Below are positions 14,499 to 17,306 of a stretch of 17,306 bases of DNA, one piece after another. This stretch comes from an uncultured Methylophaga sp. Lineage in GTDB: Bacteria > Pseudomonadota > Gammaproteobacteria > Nitrosococcales > Methylophagaceae. The position numbers were made by a program, and so were the translations under genes. The stretch is from contig CAMPHB010000003.1 of NCBI GenBank assembly GCA_946885755.1, forward strand, positions 1 through 17,306, written 5' to 3'. The stretch's first letter is position 1. Every line of letters begins with the position of its first letter. Below the pieces are notes generated by a model, which saw only the letters and a list, made by a program, of their open reading frames with translations, searched no databases and was not told the DNA's origin.

Positions 14499-14867
14499 AT
14501 GCAGATCCATCAAGACAAACCCAACGCCGGTGAACGCACTCAACTGATCCGCTTGTTATATATGCTGTTGTTTGGCCTGATTCTCTATCTGGCGCTGATT
14601 GTGCTGGTGGTAGTGGTGATTGTGCAGTTTATTTTTGCGCTGTTTGCTGATGAGGCAAACTCCGGAATTCGCAACTTTTCGCGGGATTTAGCGCAATATA
14701 TCCACCAAATAACGTTATTTTTGACTTATAACGATGAGCGCCGTCCGTTTCCGTTTAACCCGCTGTACGATGAAGTGGTCAGCCAAGATACCGATCAGGC
14801 CGATGAATATGTTGCTGAATATCAGGACATCACCGACAACGAAGATAATAACCAACCCAAAACCTGA
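14499..14867 (+). CDS. DUF4389 family small membrane protein
   Basis: A 122-residue protein of unknown role. Residues 16-49 form one long, very hydrophobic segment (from [20 protein letters not shown] onward), long enough for one or two tight membrane passes. A conserved-looking cytosolic or periplasmic part follows, with [20 protein letters not shown] and RRPFPFNPL (about 61-89). The last 30 residues are acidic and probably disordered. The order hydrophobic segment, LxxYxxQ, FLTYN, PFPF matches DUF4389 proteins, which are common in gammaproteobacteria and have no assigned function. A strong AAGGAG precedes the ATG. yaaA starts 17 bases after its stop, so the two are probably co-transcribed. 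Confidence 0.8.
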   Translation: MQIHQDKPNAGERTQLIRLLYMLLFGLILYLALIVLVVVVIVQFIFALFADEANSGIRNFSRDLAQYIHQITLFLTYNDERRPFPFNPLYDEVVSQDTDQADEYVAEYQDITDNEDNNQPKT

Positions 14868-14884
14868 AGGAGCCCGGAGCGCCA

Positions 14885-15655
14885 ATGCTGACCGTGATTT
14901 CACCTGCCAAAACGCTGGATTTTGACAGTAAACCAACGACTGAAAAATACAGCCAGCCGGCTTTTTTAAAACAATCTCAGGCACTGATAAACGGCCTGAA
15001 AAAATTATCGGCGCAGGATGTTGCCAGCCTGATGTCGATAAGTGACAAACTGGCCGGACTGAATGTCGCCCGTTATCAGGAATGGCAAACACCATTCACT
15101 CTCGACAATGCCAAACAGGCTTTGCTGGCATTTAAAGGTGATGTTTATACCGGTCTTGATGCTGAAACACTGGATAAAAAAGGGCTGGATTTTGCGCAGG
15201 ATCATCTGCGTATTCTGTCCGGTTTATACGGGGTGCTGAAACCACTGGATTTGATGCAGCCATACCGTTTGGAAATGGGCACCAGGTTTGCGGTGAACGG
15301 CAAAAAAGATCTGTATGACTTCTGGGATAGCCAGATCCGTGAAGCGCTTATTGCCGAGCCAGCGTTTAAAGACAAAACGCTGATTAATCTGGCATCTAAC
15401 GAATATTTTAAAGCTGTGGATGCCAAGCACCTGGATGCCAGCATCATTACGCCGGTATTTAAAGACTGGAAAAACGGCCAGTACAAAATGATCAGCTTTT
15501 ACGCTAAAAAAGCGCGTGGTTTGATGAGTCGTTTTATTATCGATCACAAAATCGATAAGCCAGCAGCGCTGAAAGACTTTGATTACGAAGGTTATCGCTA
15601 CAGCGCTGAGATGAGTAAAGGCAACGACTGGGTATTTATCCGCGATCATGACTGA
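14885..15655 (+). CDS. yaaA: Peroxide stress resistance protein YaaA (UPF0246/DUF328)
   Basis: A 256-residue cytosolic protein very similar to E. coli YaaA (258 residues). Signatures include [13 protein letters not shown] at the start, [17 protein letters not shown] (about 56-72), [15 protein letters not shown] (about 85-99), [20 protein letters not shown] (about 114-133), [11 protein letters not shown] and [16 protein letters not shown]. In E. coli it is induced by OxyR and lowers intracellular free iron under hydrogen peroxide, limiting Fenton damage; the fold binds DNA in vitro. GGAG at 14876-14879, 5 bases before the ATG, supports the start. I saw no OxyR-like site upstream, but the promoter would be that of the DUF4389 gene. 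Confidence 0.96.
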   Translation: MLTVISPAKTLDFDSKPTTEKYSQPAFLKQSQALINGLKKLSAQDVASLMSISDKLAGLNVARYQEWQTPFTLDNAKQALLAFKGDVYTGLDAETLDKKGLDFAQDHLRILSGLYGVLKPLDLMQPYRLEMGTRFAVNGKKDLYDFWDSQIREALIAEPAFKDKTLINLASNEYFKAVDAKHLDASIITPVFKDWKNGQYKMISFYAKKARGLMSRFIIDHKIDKPAALKDFDYEGYRYSAEMSKGNDWVFIRDHD

Positions 15656-15676
15656 TGGGCTGACAGGCGTTTAATC

Positions 15677-17098
15677 ATGTATTCAACAAGGAAGTTGATA
15701 AAAATTGTCTGGCTGATAATTGGCCTGTTGATAACGCCGCCTCTGATGGCATTGTCTTTCACCGATGCTGAGCAGGCGTTTATTGACGAACTTGCCAGTA
15801 TCCGTATGTGTGTGGACCCGGACTGGTTACCCTATGACGGTATTGACCAGCAGGGCCGGCATATTGGCATCATGTCCGATTTTCACCGGTTGTGGTCTGA
15901 AAAAATCGGCATCCCTGTTGAACTGGTGATTACCGACAACTGGCAACAATCATTGGAATTTGTCCAGGCAGCGCGCTGCGATATTCTGTCCAGCGCTCAA
16001 GATACGCCGGAACGTCAGCATTATTTGACGGTGACCCGGCCGTTTATCTTTTATCCGTTTTCTATTGCCACACATCCCGGCGATCAGTTTGTTATCAATC
16101 TGGGTCAAATAAAAGAACGAAAGTTTGTCATTGTGCAGGGCTATTACGGTGTCGACATTCTGCGCCGTGCTTATCCTGAGCTTCAACTGTTAACCGTCGA
16201 TTCACCCCGCGCCGGATTAAAACTGGTCGAGACCGGACAGGCTTATGGTTATATCGATACGGTGCCGACCATTAATTATCAGATGTTGCGCCACGGTATT
16301 TCGCACCTGAAAATTTCCGGTGTACTGGAACAACAATACGCCATGTCGGTGGGGATTGGCCGGCATATGCCGGAACTTGAAAAGATTTACGATAAAGCGA
16401 TTGCCAATACCTCTGAGCTCGAGCGGCAGAAAATCCTCAAAAACTGGTTGTCGGTAGAATTTCAGTCACCGATAAACCATGCCTTGTTGTGGCAAATAAT
16501 CATAGCCGTTTTATTGCTGATTGGGTTGTTGTTGTATCGTTTCCGAGCGGTGCATAAACATAATCAGCGCTTGAAACATATGAATGCTGAACTTGCCCAT
16601 ATGTCACAAAATGACCAACTGACCGGTATTGCCAATCGCTATCTTTTGCATCAGCGGCTGCATCAGGAAATGAATGCCAACCGGGTTGCTCACCACAGTT
16701 TCAGCATTATGATCATGGACGTCGATAACTTTAAAAATATCAATGATGACTATGGGCATGATATCGGTGACCAGGTTATTCAGGAGATCGCGACATTGCT
16801 GACCGCCATGATCCGGGAACAGGATCTGGTCGGTCGCTGGGGCGGTGAAGAATTTCTGATCATTTGCCCACAAACGTCTCAGCATGGTGCGATGCAACTG
16901 GCGGAACAGATTCGTCAGCAGATCCAGCGGCATCAGTTTGTTGTTGCTGCAGCCATGACTGTTAGTATCGGCGTCAGTGAATATCTGCCTGGTGAAGATA
17001 TCAACGCTTGTATTAAGCGGGCGGACGAAGCGCTGTATCAAGCCAAAAATACCGGCCGTAATCAAACCATACTGGCACCACTGCCGGCTGCAAACTGA
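15677..17098 (+). CDS. Membrane diguanylate cyclase with periplasmic solute-binding-type (SBP_bac_3) sensor
   Basis: A 473-residue inner-membrane protein that should make cyclic di-GMP in response to a periplasmic ligand. Residues 1-26 form a signal peptide. A family 3 solute-binding domain (about 35-262) follows, starting IRMCVDPDWLPYDG. It includes Cys45 and Cys101, which might form a disulfide. A single transmembrane helix lies at about 267-287, then a short charged linker and a GGDEF domain (about 305-465). The catalytic signature is GGEEF at 389-393, with MDVDNFKNIND (347-357) upstream. R380-E-Q-D383 is the RxxD inhibitory site five residues before it, so product inhibition is expected. 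No EAL domain is present. The ATG at 15677 has only a weak ribosome site. yaaA ends 21 bases upstream and thpR overlaps the stop. Confidence 0.93.
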   Translation: MYSTRKLIKIVWLIIGLLITPPLMALSFTDAEQAFIDELASIRMCVDPDWLPYDGIDQQGRHIGIMSDFHRLWSEKIGIPVELVITDNWQQSLEFVQAARCDILSSAQDTPERQHYLTVTRPFIFYPFSIATHPGDQFVINLGQIKERKFVIVQGYYGVDILRRAYPELQLLTVDSPRAGLKLVETGQAYGYIDTVPTINYQMLRHGISHLKISGVLEQQYAMSVGIGRHMPELEKIYDKAIANTSELERQKILKNWLSVEFQSPINHALLWQIIIAVLLLIGLLLYRFRAVHKHNQRLKHMNAELAHMSQNDQLTGIANRYLLHQRLHQEMNANRVAHHSFSIMIMDVDNFKNINDDYGHDIGDQVIQEIATLLTAMIREQDLVGRWGGEEFLIICPQTSQHGAMQLAEQIRQQIQRHQFVVAAAMTVSIGVSEYLPGEDINACIKRADEALYQAKNTGRNQTILAPLPAAN

Positions 17099-17306
17099 TG
17101 TCACAGCGATTGTTTTTTGCGTTGTTGCCGGATACTGTGGCAATAAATGAAATCATGGCGATTCAGCAGCAATTACCGGCGGATAAGCTGCGGCTGTACA
17201 GTGCGGAGAATTTGCACCAAACGCTGGTGTTTTTGGGGGAGTTTGCCGAGCCAAAACTGATGGATTTAATCAGCGCTTGCAATACGGTTCAGATACCGCC
17301 TATCAG
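17098..17306 (+). CDS. thpR: RNA 2',3'-cyclic phosphodiesterase (LigT/ThpR, 2H family), N-terminal part
   Basis: The gene runs off the right edge after 69 codons. It begins MSQRLFFALLPD, the usual first strand of the LigT family, and contains the first HxT motif of the 2H phosphoesterases as His40-Gln-Thr42 in AENLHQTLVFLGEF. Members hydrolyse 2',3'-cyclic phosphate RNA ends in vitro (and ligate 2'-5' RNA weakly), and their cellular role is unsettled. The second HxT motif would be outside the window. The ATG shares one base with the upstream stop (TGATG), so it is probably co-translated with the diguanylate cyclase. Too short for the usual automatic length filter, but the motif and start are convincing. 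Confidence 0.88.
   Translation, partial: MSQRLFFALLPDTVAINEIMAIQQQLPADKLRLYSAENLHQTLVFLGEFAEPKLMDLISACNTVQIPPI

Noticed and set aside
16604..17143. 179-codon open frame on the minus strand
   Set aside because: It is antisense to the GGDEF domain, with no ribosome site or family resemblance.
1..17306. CRISPR arrays, insertion sequences, prophage or transferred island
   Set aside because: No spaced direct repeats, transposase, integrase or tRNA ends were seen, and gene content and codon style look uniform through the window.
1..17306. Frequent CCGGC/GCCGG words
   Set aside because: Striking by eye, but they fall mostly in codons such as GCC-GGC and CGG and may only reflect codon preference; a k-mer count against a codon-shuffled control would be needed.

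Overview
The window comes from a gammaproteobacterium. Most protein sequences resemble their Escherichia coli or Pseudomonas counterparts (PBP2/RodA, DacA, YbeD, LipB/LipA, EF-P with EpmA/EpmB, YaaA), and the order PBP2-RodA-MltB-RlpA-DacA-YbeD-LipB-LipA is the classic gammaproteobacterial elongation/lipoylation cluster. A sulfide dehydrogenase flavoprotein and a short citrate synthase of the type also seen in cyanobacteria and some methylotrophs hint at a sulfur- or C1-oxidising lineage such as Methylophaga/Thiotrichales relatives. That placement is only a guess. Coding density is very high, many genes overlap by 1-8 bases, and no gene-free stretch exceeds about 160 bases.

Region 1 (1-8602, + strand) is one long gene train: the 3' end of mrdA (PBP2), then rodA, mltB, rlpA, dacA, a D-amino-acid-type aminotransferase (dat), a YbeD/DUF493 protein, lipB, lipA, and a Tat-exported FAD protein of the flavocytochrome c sulfide dehydrogenase family (fccB/soxF type). 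The first five build and trim the side-wall peptidoglycan. Dat could recycle D-alanine released by DacA. LipB and LipA make protein-bound lipoate. The last gene has no cytochrome partner nearby. The promoter of the train lies upstream of the window.

Region 2 (8603-12506) holds citrate synthase with its own probable promoter, then epmB on the minus strand, diverging from efp-epmA. EpmA, EpmB and EF-P together form the beta-lysylation system for EF-P Lys34, which helps ribosomes through polyproline stretches. gltA and epmB converge with 3 bases between their stop codons, and epmA and dctM converge with 1 base between theirs. Each junction carries an inverted repeat that spans both stops.

Region 3 (12508-14339, minus strand) encodes the large and small membrane subunits of a TRAP transporter (dctM, dctQ) with no substrate-binding protein gene in view. 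Region 4 (14499-17306, + strand) holds a small DUF4389 membrane protein, the peroxide-stress protein YaaA, a membrane diguanylate cyclase with a periplasmic solute-binding-type sensor, and the start of thpR (RNA 2',3'-cyclic phosphodiesterase), cut by the window end.

I saw no RNA genes, insertion sequences, phage genes or CRISPR arrays. Nearly everything is recognisable housekeeping. The points most worth a second look are the orphan FccB-like flavoprotein, the orphan TRAP permease pair, the dacA-dat linkage and the stop-spanning hairpins. I did not find a clearly new system.
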